A stretch of 64,000 bases of DNA from UBA9676 sp963837105 (GTDB lineage Bacteria; Actinomycetota; Actinomycetes; Streptosporangiales; Streptosporangiaceae): the NCBI GenBank assembly GCA_963837105.1, contig CAWIMG010000024.1:1-64000 (forward strand). Direction: 5' to 3'. The notes beneath the pieces were generated by a model. The model saw only the letters and a program-made list of their open reading frames with translations, made no database searches and was not told where the DNA came from. The position numbers and the translations under genes were made by a program. Shown here piece after piece: positions 37,561 to 45,650 of this stretch. Numbering within the stretch: the first letter of the stretch is position 1; every line of letters begins with the position of its first letter.

Positions 37561-38703
37561 TCAGCGCGGCAGGGCCGCCCGCAGATCCGCGACCAGGTCG
37601 TCGGCCGACTCGATGCCGACCGACAGCCGGATCAGGTCGGCCGGCACCGCCAGCGCCGAGCCCGCGGCCGACGCGTGGGTCATCCGGGCGGGCAGCTCGA
37701 TCAGCGACTCCACCCCGCCGAGCGACTCGCCGAGGGTGAACAGCCGGGTCCGTCCGCACACGTCCCGCGCCGCCGCCTCGCCGCCGCGGACGGTGAACGA
37801 CACCATGCCGCCGAAGCCACGCATCTGCTTGGCCGCCAGCTCATGGCCGGGGTGGTCCGGCAGCCCGGGGTAGAGCACCCTGTCCACGGCTGGATGCCCG
37901 GCCAGTGCGGCCGCGACCCGCGAGGCGTTCTGCGTATGCCGGTCCATCCGGACCGCCAGCGTGCGGATGCCGCGCAGGGTCAGCCAGGCATCGAACGGGC
38001 CCGCCACCGCGCCCGTCGCGTTCTGCAGGAAGGCGAGCTGCTCGCCGAGGCCGGGGTCGGTGACCACCACCGCCCCGCCGACCACGTCGGAATGGCCGCC
38101 GAGGTACTTGGTGGTGGAGTGGATCACCGCGTCGGCGCCGAGCGCGAGCGGGTTCTGCAGGTAGGGCGAGGCGAACGTGTTGTCCACCACCAGCAGCGCC
38201 CCGGCTTCCCGGCACACCTGCGCGAGCGCCGCGATGTCCACCACCGACAGCAGAGGGTTGGTCGGCGTCTCGGCCCAGACCAGCCGGGCCGGGCGCTCGG
38301 CCAGGGCCAGCCGGACGGCCGCCGGGTCGGTCAGCGGGACCGGGCGGTAGCTCAGCTGCCAGCGGGTGAACACCTTGTCAAACAGCCGGAAGGTGCCGCC
38401 GTAGGCGTCGTGCGGGATGAGCACATGGTCACCGGGCTGGCACAGGACACGCACCAGGCAGTCCTCGGCGGCCATGCCGGAGGCGAAGGCGAGCGCCCGG
38501 CGGCCGCCCTCCAGCGCTGCCAGGCAGGTCTCCAGTGCGGCCCGGGTGGGGTTCGCGGTCCGCGAGTACTCATAGCCCGCCCGTGTCCCGCCGACCCCGT
38601 CCTGGGCGTAGGTGGACACCTGGTAGATGGGTGGCACCACCGCCCCGGTCCGCGGCTCCGGGTCCTGCCCGGCGTGGATGGCCTGGGTCTCGAAGCCAGT
38701 CAT
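37561..38703 (-). CDS. metB: Cystathionine gamma-synthase
   Basis: 380 residues. A PLP enzyme of the Cys/Met metabolism family. PLP-Lys lies in HSTTKYLGGHSDV, with YEYSRTANPTRAALE, FASGMAAEDCL, VWAETPTNPLL and the C-terminal LPARMTHASA and IRLSVGIES. Joins an activated homoserine to cysteine to make cystathionine. The gene overlaps cbs by ATGA, so the two work together. With cbs, the gene could also serve reverse transsulfuration, as debated for mycobacteria. Confidence 0.93.
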   Translation of the reverse strand: MTGFETQAIHAGQDPEPRTGAVVPPIYQVSTYAQDGVGGTRAGYEYSRTANPTRAALETCLAALEGGRRALAFASGMAAEDCLVRVLCQPGDHVLIPHDAYGGTFRLFDKVFTRWQLSYRPVPLTDPAAVRLALAERPARLVWAETPTNPLLSVVDIAALAQVCREAGALLVVDNTFASPYLQNPLALGADAVIHSTTKYLGGHSDVVGGAVVVTDPGLGEQLAFLQNATGAVAGPFDAWLTLRGIRTLAVRMDRHTQNASRVAAALAGHPAVDRVLYPGLPDHPGHELAAKQMRGFGGMVSFTVRGGEAAARDVCGRTRLFTLGESLGGVESLIELPARMTHASAAGSALAVPADLIRLSVGIESADDLVADLRAALPR

Positions 38704-40091
38704 GAGCCGCTCCCGGCCAGGAAGGCGAGCACGTCCTGGCGGGTGACCATGGCCGCGGGCCTGCCGTCCACCAGCACCACCGCCGCGCCCGCTTTCTCCA
38801 GCGCGTCCACCGCCCGGCCGACCGGCTCACCGGAGCCGACCATCGGCAGCGGCGCGGACATGTGCTGGCCGACCGGGTCCGCCGCGGTGGCCCGGCCCGA
38901 TACCAGCGCGTCAAGCAGATCGCTCTCCACCACCGAGCCGATGACCTCGGCGGCCATCACCGGCGGCTCGGCCTTCATCACCGGCAGCTGGGAGACGTTG
39001 TACTCGCGCAGGATCTCGATCGCGGCGGCCACGGTCTCCTCCGGGTGGGTGTGCACGAACTCGGGCAGCCCCGGCAGCTTATGCCCGAGCACGTCGCCGA
39101 TCTTGGGTTCGGCGGTCTGCGCGGTCAGGAACCCGTAGTCAGCCATCCACTCGTCGTTGAAGATCTTCGACAGGTAGCCGCGGCCGCCGTCGGGCAGCAG
39201 GACCACGATCACGTCCTCCGGGCCGGCCGTGGCGGCGGCCCGCAGCGCGGCGACCACCGCCAGCCCGCACGAGCCGCCGACCAGCAGCGCCTCCTCGCGG
39301 GCCAGCCGCCGGGTCATCCGGAACGAGTCCGCATCGCTGACCGCGATCACGTCGTCGCAGATGGCCGGATCGAAGGTGTCCGGCCACATGTCCTCCCCCA
39401 CGCCTTCCACCAGGTAGGGGCGGCCGCTCCCGCCGGAGTAGACCGAGCCCTCCGGGTCGGCGCCGATCACCTTCACCCGGCCGCCGGACGCCTCCTTCAG
39501 GTAGCGGCCGGCGCCGGTGATCGTGCCGCCGGTGCCGATCCCGGCGACGAAGTGGGTGACCCGGCCGTCGGTCTGCGCCCAGATCTCCGGCCCGGTGGAG
39601 TGATAGTGGGAGGCCGGGTTCTCCGGGTTGGCGTACTGGTCGGGCTTCCAGCCGCCGGGGGTCTGCGCGGCCAGCCGGGTGGACACCGAGTAGTAGGAGT
39701 CGGGATGGTCCGGCGAGACCGTGCCCGGGCAGACCACCACTTCGGCCCCGTAGGCGCGGAGCACGCTGATCTTGTCCTGGCCGACCTTGTCCGGGCAGAC
39801 GAACAGGCAGCGGTAGCCCTTCTCGGCGGCCACGATGGCCAGCCCCACCCCGGTGTTCCCCGACGTCGGCTCGATGATCGTGCCGCCGGGGCGGAGCGCG
39901 CCGCTGGCTTCCGCCGCCTCCACCATGCGCAGCGCGATCCGGTCCTTCACCGAGCCGCCGGGGTTGAAGTACTCGACCTTGGCCAGCACGTCGGGCGCCC
40001 GCCCGGGCGGCGCCAGGCCACGGGTCACCGCGTGCAGCCGGACCAGCGGGGTGTCGCCGACCAGCTCGATCAGGGAATCGTGTACCCGCAT
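38700..40091 (-). CDS. cbs: Cystathionine beta-synthase with CBS domains
   Basis: 463 residues from ATG 40091 (GGAGGG upstream). The PLP domain has FNPGGSVKDRIA (PLP Lys), EPTSGNTGVGLA and GIGTGGTITGAGRYL. The C-terminal half holds a Bateman module, two CBS motifs, from about residue 340 (QLPVMKAEPPVMAAEV; VVLVDGRPAAMVTRQDV). It condenses serine with homocysteine. There is no heme-binding N-terminal extension. Co-directional and overlapping with metB. Confidence 0.95.
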   Translation of the reverse strand: MRVHDSLIELVGDTPLVRLHAVTRGLAPPGRAPDVLAKVEYFNPGGSVKDRIALRMVEAAEASGALRPGGTIIEPTSGNTGVGLAIVAAEKGYRCLFVCPDKVGQDKISVLRAYGAEVVVCPGTVSPDHPDSYYSVSTRLAAQTPGGWKPDQYANPENPASHYHSTGPEIWAQTDGRVTHFVAGIGTGGTITGAGRYLKEASGGRVKVIGADPEGSVYSGGSGRPYLVEGVGEDMWPDTFDPAICDDVIAVSDADSFRMTRRLAREEALLVGGSCGLAVVAALRAAATAGPEDVIVVLLPDGGRGYLSKIFNDEWMADYGFLTAQTAEPKIGDVLGHKLPGLPEFVHTHPEETVAAAIEILREYNVSQLPVMKAEPPVMAAEVIGSVVESDLLDALVSGRATAADPVGQHMSAPLPMVGSGEPVGRAVDALEKAGAAVVLVDGRPAAMVTRQDVLAFLAGSGS

Positions 40092-40227
40092 CGCCCAGCC
40101 CTCCAGCGCCCTGCCTGGCCTGCCGCGCCGGTGCGGCAGGCCCGCCGGGCCCTCTCCGACCGAAGCGTACGCTGCATACGGGAACCGCCACGGCCCCTGG
40201 CCGGACGACCACGCGAGGGAGCGTGCC

Positions 40228-41448
40228 ATGACCGAAGCAGTCATCGTCGCCACCGCCCGCTCACCGATCGGGCGGGCGTTCAAGGGAACGCTCACCAGCA
40301 TCCGGCCGGACGACCTGACCTGCCAGATGGTGCGCGCGGCGCTGGCCAAGGTGCCGCAGCTGGACCCGGCCGACATCGGCGATCTCATCCTCGGCTGCGG
40401 CCTGCCCGGCGGCGAGCAGGGCTTCAACATGGGCCGGGTGGTGGCGGTGATGCTCGGCTTCGACCACCTTCCGGGCACCACGCTCAGCCGGTACTGCTCG
40501 TCCTCGCTGCAGACCACCCGGATGGCCTTCCACGCCATCAAGGCCGGTGAGGGCGACGTGTTCATCTCGGCCGGGGTGGAATGCGTGAGCCGGTTCGCCA
40601 AGGGCAGCAGCGACAGCTGGCCGGACACCAAGAACCCGGTGTTCGCCGGGGCCGAGGCCAGGACGCAGGCACGGTCCGCGGCGGGCAGCGCAACCTGGCA
40701 GGATCCCCGGGCCGACGGCGAGGTGCCCGACATCTACCTGGCCATGGGCCAGACCGCCGAGAACGTCGCGCAGCTGCGCGGGATCAGCCGGGCCGAGCAG
40801 GACGAGTTCGGGGTCCGGTCGCAGAACCTGGCCGAGAAGGCCCTGGCCAACGGGTTCTGGCAGCGCGACATCACACCAGCCACCCTGCCGGACGGGACGG
40901 TGGTCAGCGCCGACGACGGCCCCCGGCCGGGGACCACGCTGGACAAGGTGGCCGAGCTGAAGCCGGTGTTCCGCCCGGACGGGACGGTCACGGCCGGGAA
41001 CTGCTGCCCGCTGAACGACGGGGCCGCCGCGGTGGTGGTCATGAGCGACCGGAAGGCCGCCGACCTGGGCATCACCCCGCTGGCGCGGATCGTCGCCACC
41101 GGGCTGTCGGCGCTGTCGCCGGAGATCATGGGACTCGGCCCGGTGGACGCCTCCCGGCAGGCGCTGGCCCGGGCCGGCATGACCATCGATGACATCGACC
41201 TGGCCGAGATCAACGAGGCGTTCGCCGCCCAGGTCATCCCGTCCTACCGGGACCTGGCCATCGACATCGACAAGCTGAACGTCAACGGCGGCGCCATCGC
41301 GGTCGGCCACCCGTTCGGCATGACCGGCGCCCGGATCACCAGCACCCTGCTGAACGGCCTGCAGTTCCACGACAAGACGTTCGGTCTGGAGACCATGTGC
41401 GTCGGCGGCGGCCAGGGCATGGCGATGATCGTGGAGCGCCTGTCCTGA
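40228..41448 (+). CDS. fadA: Acetyl-CoA acetyltransferase/thiolase
   Basis: 406 residues from ATG 40228 (GAGGGA upstream). Catalytic Cys in LSRYCSSSLQTT, the NEAFAAQ motif, His in GGAIAVGHPFGMTGAR and the second Cys in CVGGGQGMAM are all in place. Works in beta-oxidation or in acetoacetyl-CoA formation; the sequence resembles the mycobacterial FadA3 next to cbs. Divergent from cbs. Confidence 0.94.
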   Translation: MTEAVIVATARSPIGRAFKGTLTSIRPDDLTCQMVRAALAKVPQLDPADIGDLILGCGLPGGEQGFNMGRVVAVMLGFDHLPGTTLSRYCSSSLQTTRMAFHAIKAGEGDVFISAGVECVSRFAKGSSDSWPDTKNPVFAGAEARTQARSAAGSATWQDPRADGEVPDIYLAMGQTAENVAQLRGISRAEQDEFGVRSQNLAEKALANGFWQRDITPATLPDGTVVSADDGPRPGTTLDKVAELKPVFRPDGTVTAGNCCPLNDGAAAVVVMSDRKAADLGITPLARIVATGLSALSPEIMGLGPVDASRQALARAGMTIDDIDLAEINEAFAAQVIPSYRDLAIDIDKLNVNGGAIAVGHPFGMTGARITSTLLNGLQFHDKTFGLETMCVGGGQGMAMIVERLS

Positions 41449-41584
41449 CCGGTCACGCCTACCTGGCTGGCCGGTGGATTGGAGCCGGCGGTTATATTAC
41501 GGAAAGCTAACGGCAGGGGGTTGTCATGGGCGTGTACGTGGTGCACTCTCGACAGCAAGGAGCCGGCTGGCCCAGGAGGTGCCC

Positions 41585-41818
41585 GTGGCAATGAACCACT
41601 CCCCGGAGACGCATAAGAACCTGATCGCGCGCATCCCGTCCGTCACCGGACGCGACCTGGTCGAGTGGTTCCGAAGCCTGGAGTCTGGCCCCGCCTTCCT
41701 CAGGTGTGAAGAACGTGCCCACTGGCTGTCCGACGAGCACGGCCTCTCCAATGGGTACGCCCGCGCCATCGTGCACGAGTACGAGCGGCAGCGGCGCACC
41801 CGCCTCAACTTCGCCTGA
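41585..41818 (+). CDS. DUF4287 family small protein
   Basis: 77 residues from GTG 41585 (AGGAGG at 41574-41579). Starts MNHSPETHKNLIARIPSVTGR after two residues, with LVEWFRSLE, ERAHWLSDEHGLSNGYARAIVHEYE matching the DUF4287 pattern. Unknown function, small helical protein. TATATT at 41493-41498 may be a -10 element. The following PPOX gene starts three bases after its stop, so they probably form one operon. Confidence 0.8.
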   Translation: MAMNHSPETHKNLIARIPSVTGRDLVEWFRSLESGPAFLRCEERAHWLSDEHGLSNGYARAIVHEYERQRRTRLNFA

Positions 41819-41821
41819 CCG

Positions 41822-42232
41822 ATGGATCTGGACGCCGCCCGCGAGTTCCTGCGTGCCCATCACCGGGCGGTGCTGGCCACCTTCCGTGGCGACGGGCGCC
41901 CCCAGCTGTCCCCGGTGCTGTGCGCGTGCGACGACAAGGGCCGGGTGCTGATCAGCACCCGGGAAACCGCGGTCAAGACGCACAACCTGCGGCGTGACCC
42001 GCGGCTGTCGCTCTGTGTCATCAATGACGGCTTCTTCGGCGGCTGGGTGCAGATCGACGGCAATGCGGAGGTCATTTCCCTGCCCGACGCCATGGATCTG
42101 CTCGTCGAGTACTACCGCCGGATCTCCGGGGAGCACTCGGACTGGGCGGAGTACCGGTCGGCGATGGAACAAGAACGCCGGGTCGCGGTGCGGGTCACTC
42201 TCACCCGGGCCGGCCCCGACATGAGCGGCTGA
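41822..42232 (+). CDS. PPOX-class F420/FMN-dependent oxidoreductase-like protein
   Basis: 136 residues, a split-barrel pyridoxamine 5'-phosphate oxidase fold: LRAHHRAVLATFRGDGRPQLSPV, VLISTRETAVKTHNLRRDPRLSLCV and WVQIDGNAEVI. Resembles the Rv1155/F420-binding subgroup common in actinobacteria, which make F420; FMN or heme binding cannot be excluded. Short coupling to DUF4287. Confidence 0.85.
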   Translation: MDLDAAREFLRAHHRAVLATFRGDGRPQLSPVLCACDDKGRVLISTRETAVKTHNLRRDPRLSLCVINDGFFGGWVQIDGNAEVISLPDAMDLLVEYYRRISGEHSDWAEYRSAMEQERRVAVRVTLTRAGPDMSG

Positions 42233-42506
42233 CCGCACCTGCAGTGGCCGCCGGCCCGCTGGCCGGGCCGGTAACTCACCGTACAGGCCACGGGTGATCT
42301 GCTCACGGGGGACGAAACCGGCATTATCTAGTGGATATACCGCCAGTCACCCGACGGTGATCAACGGCAGTTCCAGAATGGCGGTTTATCCGCGGGCTAG
42401 TCCTGCGCGCGCTGTTGCCGCAGGCCAGCGGTGGACGGCGCGGCCGACCGTGCCGGGCTCGCGTCGATCTTCGCAGTTCAATGCATAGACACCAGCACAG
42501 AGCAGG
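42233..42506. other. Intergenic region upstream of the atypical tRNA
   Basis: 274 bases between the PPOX stop and the minus-strand tRNA 3' end. It contains an inverted pair ACCGCCA/TGGCGGT around 42340-42390 and TTATCTAGTGGATATACC-like AT-richer sequence, but nothing I can call confidently. Confidence 0.3.
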
Positions 42507-42580
42507 TGCCCCCGGTCGGGATCGAACCGACACTGGGGACCCTTTTAGGGGGCCGGCCTCTTCCGTTGGGCTACGGGGGC
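42507..42580 (-). tRNA. Atypical tRNA-like gene, putative anticodon TAA
   Basis: Folds as a tRNA on the minus strand: acceptor GCCCCCG/CGGGGGC, a D arm with GCC/GGC pairing, a five-pair anticodon stem GGCCC/GGGTC, a seven-base loop CCTAAAA, a short variable loop (CCCAGT), and a T arm GTCGG-TTCGATC-CCGAC. By position the anticodon is TAA (42547-42545), which would read the rare Leu codon TTA, but real tRNA-Leu has a long variable arm and here position 33 is C rather than the near-universal T. The end is ACC without the final A encoded. It may be a short non-canonical tRNA or a degenerate copy. Confidence 0.6.
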
Positions 42581-42684
42581 GGGATAAGGATACCCCGGGG
42601 GGACCGGATAATTCGAGGGCCTGCAAAGGGCGGGGAAAAACGCCCCTGGCGTGCACATATTCAATTCCGGCGGCGAGCGCTGAA

Positions 42685-42745
42685 TACAAAGCGTTACGAG
42701 TTTACCTTTTATTAGCATTATTGTATACAGAGAGTTAGCTAGGGC
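42685..42745. other. AT-rich island
   Basis: About 60 bases (AATACAAAGCGTTACGAGTT onward to GTTAGC) contain AT-rich runs such as TTTTATTAGCATTATTGTATAC, very different from the surrounding GC. It lies upstream of the atypical tRNA on the minus strand and downstream of the glycosylase gene. Could hold its promoter or be foreign. Confidence 0.5.
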
Positions 42746-42763
42746 CGCACAGGCCGCCGGTTC

Positions 42764-43641
42764 TCACCCCTGCTGCGCCAGCGCCGACGCCCGCCGGAAA
42801 ACCGCGTCGAGCATGGCCGGTGTCACCCGGCCGGTGAACGTGTTCTGCTGGCTGGGGTGGTAGCAGCCGACCAGCACCAGTCCGCCGGCCCGGGCGCGGT
42901 GGCCGGCCGGGGTGCGATGGCCGGCCGGGGCGCGGTGGCCGGCACCAGCGGGGCCTCGGCGCCGTGGCCGAAGCCGGGCCGGGGCCGGGGCAGCGCGAAG
43001 CCGGCCGACCGCAGCACCGGCCACATCGCCTGCCAGGCGAACCCGCCCAGGCAGACGACGATCCGGACCGACTCCGCGACCAGCGCGTACTCGGCGGCCA
43101 GCCACGGCGCACAGGTATCGCGCTCAGTCACCGTCGGCTTGTTCACCGGTGGCGCACAGCGCACGGCGGCGGCCATCCGCGTGCCGATGAGCCGCTGCCC
43201 GTCTCCGGCCGCGACCGACGTCGGCTGGGCAGCCAGGCCGCACCGGTGCAGGGAGGCGAACAGGACGTCGCCGCTGCGGTCCCCGGTGAAGATGCGGCCG
43301 GTCCGGTTGCCGCCGTGCGCCGCCGGGGCCAGCCCGACGACCAGCAGCCACGGCCGCTCGTCACCCCAGCCGGGAACCGGGCGGCCCCAGTAGGGCTCGG
43401 TCCGGGACGAGGGCCGCTTGCTGGCCGCCACCCGTTCCCGCCAGTCAACCAGCCGCGGGCACGCCTGGCAGACCGACTGCCGGGCCGCCAGTTCGGCCAG
43501 TGAGCCCGCACCCGCCGCCAGCGCGCGCACCTGCCCGCCATCATGGGCGGCCGGGGTGGTGGCCGTGGCCGGATCGCCCGGCCAGCCGGTCCCCGGCGGC
43601 ACCGGCCCGGCGGGCGCCTCAGGCGTGGTCATCCGCGCCAC
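42764..43641 (-). pseudogene. Uracil-DNA glycosylase family 5-like, frameshifted in a repeat
   Basis: The N-terminal part (from 43641) holds an iron-sulfur type CQACPRL plus the catalytic motif VVGLAPAAHGGNRTGRIFTGDRSGD. The conserved C-terminal motif VLVGCYHPSQQNTFTGR is present but in another frame (to 42764). The two meet in an 18-bp repeat (42894-42942) that inserts PATAPRPA-type sequence in a loop. Restoring one base reunites a family 5 glycosylase (UdgB), which excises uracil from DNA. The start overlaps the end of ppx. Confidence 0.75.
42894..42942. repeat. 18-bp repeat within the glycosylase gene
   Basis: Two full copies of an 18-bp unit (GCGCGGTGGCCGGCCGGG and GTGCGATGGCCGGCCGGG) and a partial third. 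The frame break of the gene lies in or beside this repeat, suggesting slippage or a read error there. Confidence 0.8.
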
Positions 43642-44719
43642 CGGCCGCCAGCGACCAGGCGATGCCGTCCAGGATGTCGTGTTCGCTGACCAGCACCTCG
43701 CCGAAGCCGAACCGGTCCATGATCGCGGTCAGCACCAGCGCGCCACCGCCGATCACATCGACCCGGCCCGGGTGCATCACCGCCAGCCGCGCCCGCGCGG
43801 CCTGTGGCAGGGCGAGCAGCCTGGCCGCCTGCTCCCGCACCTGGGCCGCGCCGATAGCCGAATGGTCGATCCGGGCGGCGTCATAGCCGTCCAGGCCCAG
43901 CGCCAGCGCGGCCACGGTGGTCACCGACCCCGCCAGGCCGATCAGCGTCCGGGCCGTGGCGACCGGGATTTTCGCGGCGACCAGGTCCAGCGCGGCGTCG
44001 ATGTCGGCCCGCGCGGCCATCACCTCGGCCGGGGCCGGCGGGTCGCCGTGCAGATGACGCTCGGTCATCCGCACGCAGCCGATGTCCACCGACACCGCCG
44101 CGGTCACCCGCGCCGCATCCCCGAGCACGAACTCGGTCAACCCGCCGCCGATGTCGGCGACCAGGTAGGGGGGCCGCGCCAGGCCCGGCTCGGCGGCCAG
44201 TTCCAGGATCGCGCCGAGGAACGACAGCCGCGCCTCCTCCTCGCCGCTGAGCACCTCTGGGGCGATGCCCAGCACCCCGCGCACCACGGCCACGAAGTCG
44301 GCCGCGTTGGCGGCGTCCCGGGTGGCGCTGGTCGCCACCATCCGCACCGCGGTGGCACCGGCCGCGGCCACGATGCCGGCGTAACCGGCCAGCGCCGCCA
44401 GCGTCCGGTCCAGCGCCTCGGGCGCCAGCCGCCCGGTGGCGTCCACTCCCTGCCCGAGCCGGACGATCTCCATCCGGCGGTCCACCTCGGCCAGCGTGCG
44501 GGCCCGCGGGTCCACATCGGCCACCAGCAGCCGCAGCGAGTTGGTGCCGCAGTCGATCGCGGCGGCCCTGAATTTCTGGCCTCCCTCGCGGGCGCTTCGC
44601 TGGCTTCGGGAGGCTGGTCCTCGGCGCCGGGACACCGCTGAAGCTGGGTCGTGCCGGAGGCGCGCCAGCCAGCGCAGTGGCCCGGCGCCTGCGGCCGGCT
44701 TGCCTGAAGCTGTGCTCAT
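43619..44719 (-). CDS. ppx: Exopolyphosphatase/guanosine pentaphosphatase (Ppx/GppA)
   Basis: 366 residues from ATG 44719, which overlaps the DUF501 stop by ATGA. Actin-like ATPase fold motifs: AAIDCGTNSLRLLVADV, MVATSATRDAANA, VADIGGGLTEFVLG and IGLAGSVTTVAAL. Degrades polyphosphate or pppGpp. An extra N-terminal stretch of about 50 residues precedes the usual AAIDCGTNS start, so the real start may be later although no good internal site is visible. Same order eno-ftsB-DUF501-ppx as in mycobacteria. Confidence 0.9.
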   Translation of the reverse strand: MSTASGKPAAGAGPLRWLARLRHDPASAVSRRRGPASRSQRSAREGGQKFRAAAIDCGTNSLRLLVADVDPRARTLAEVDRRMEIVRLGQGVDATGRLAPEALDRTLAALAGYAGIVAAAGATAVRMVATSATRDAANAADFVAVVRGVLGIAPEVLSGEEEARLSFLGAILELAAEPGLARPPYLVADIGGGLTEFVLGDAARVTAAVSVDIGCVRMTERHLHGDPPAPAEVMAARADIDAALDLVAAKIPVATARTLIGLAGSVTTVAALALGLDGYDAARIDHSAIGAAQVREQAARLLALPQAARARLAVMHPGRVDVIGGGALVLTAIMDRFGFGEVLVSEHDILDGIAWSLAAGGADDHA

Positions 44720-45246
44720 CCGGGGCCGCGATCCACGCACGGGCAGGCCTGCCACCAGGGCCCGGCCGCCGCCATCGCCACCTGCCCGAGCGGATTCGCC
44801 CCGGGCACCGCGAGCTCATGCGCCACCAGCGCGTGCAGGCACTTGACCCGGTCCGGCATACCACCGGCGCTCTGGCTGCCGGGTGGCAGCGGCTCCACCC
44901 CGGTGGCACGTGCCGCCTCGTCCCGGCGGGCCAGGTAGTCCTGGTGGGCGGCCAGATAGGCCCGGCGCAGTTCCTCGTCCCCGGCCAGCCGCTGCCGGAG
45001 CTGCCGCATCATCCCGGCCGCCTCCAGCCTGCTGACCGCGGCCACCGCGCGCGGGCAGGTGAGGTAGTACAAGGTCGGGAACGGCGTGCCGCCCGGCAGC
45101 CGGGGCGCGGTCTCCACCACGTCCGGCAGCCCGCACGGGCAGCGGTGAGCCACCCGGCGGACGGCCCGCGGGCGGCGCCCCAGCTGGCGCTCGACCGCCG
45201 CCAGGTCGGCCGCCGCCGGACCGGCCGCCGTGTCCCCGGCGGTCAC
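44716..45246 (-). CDS. DUF501 protein between ftsB and ppx
   Basis: 176 residues from GTG 45246 overlapping the ftsB stop (GTGA). Contains CPCGLPDVVETAPRLPGGTPFPTLYYLTCPRAV (two Cys in CxC) and the C-terminal PDRVKCLHALVAHELAVPG and CPCVD. The conserved cysteines suggest metal binding, but the family has no established function. Its position between ftsB and ppx is conserved across actinobacteria. The final TGA overlaps the ppx start. Confidence 0.9.
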   Translation of the reverse strand: MTAGDTAAGPAAADLAAVERQLGRRPRAVRRVAHRCPCGLPDVVETAPRLPGGTPFPTLYYLTCPRAVAAVSRLEAAGMMRQLRQRLAGDEELRRAYLAAHQDYLARRDEAARATGVEPLPPGSQSAGGMPDRVKCLHALVAHELAVPGANPLGQVAMAAAGPWWQACPCVDRGPG

Positions 45247-45650
45247 TGCGGCTTGGCCCGGTCCGCCTGCTGCACCGAGTGCCACAGCCGCCCGTACCAC
45301 GATGCGCCCGCCACCAGCGGTACGCTGCCACCGCCGTGCCGCGGGCCGGCGCCGACGATGACGTAGCAGGTCTGGCCGCCGAGGCAGAAGTGCAGCCGGT
45401 CCTCGGCGAGCTGCTCGACGTAGGCGGGGTTGCGGAGCCGCTGCTGCTCGGCCTGCAGCGACCGCAGCTGGCTGAGCATCGCCTGCCGCTGGGCCAGCAG
45501 CCCGTCGATCTGGCGGGCCTGGGCGATGTACTCGCGGACCGGGTAGGCCAGGCTCAGCGCGATCGCGCAGATCACCACCGCCAGCACCGCCGCCCGGCTG
45601 GTGAGCCGGGACCGGTCGGCCGGCTGTGGCCGCCTGCGCGCAGCCATCAC
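45243..45650 (-). CDS. ftsB: FtsB/DivIC-like septum formation initiator
   Basis: 135 residues. One membrane helix (about residues 17-39) followed by a coiled coil, IDGLLAQRQAMLSQLRSLQAEQQRL, and a short extracellular domain with NPAYVEQLAEDRLHFC. It links FtsQ and FtsL in the divisome. GTG 45650 overlaps the eno stop (GTGA), while ATG 45647 is an alternative. Confidence 0.92.
   Translation of the reverse strand: MMAARRRPQPADRSRLTSRAAVLAVVICAIALSLAYPVREYIAQARQIDGLLAQRQAMLSQLRSLQAEQQRLRNPAYVEQLAEDRLHFCLGGQTCYVIVGAGPRHGGGSVPLVAGASWYGRLWHSVQQADRAKPQ

Noticed and set aside
37675..40550. Long plus-strand open frames opposite metB and cbs
   Set aside because: Antisense to two recognised enzymes; no family features.
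42507..42580. Calling the gene an ordinary tRNA-Leu(TAA) such as bldA
   Set aside because: The variable arm is too short and position 33 is C, so a normal tRNA-Leu call would be misleading.
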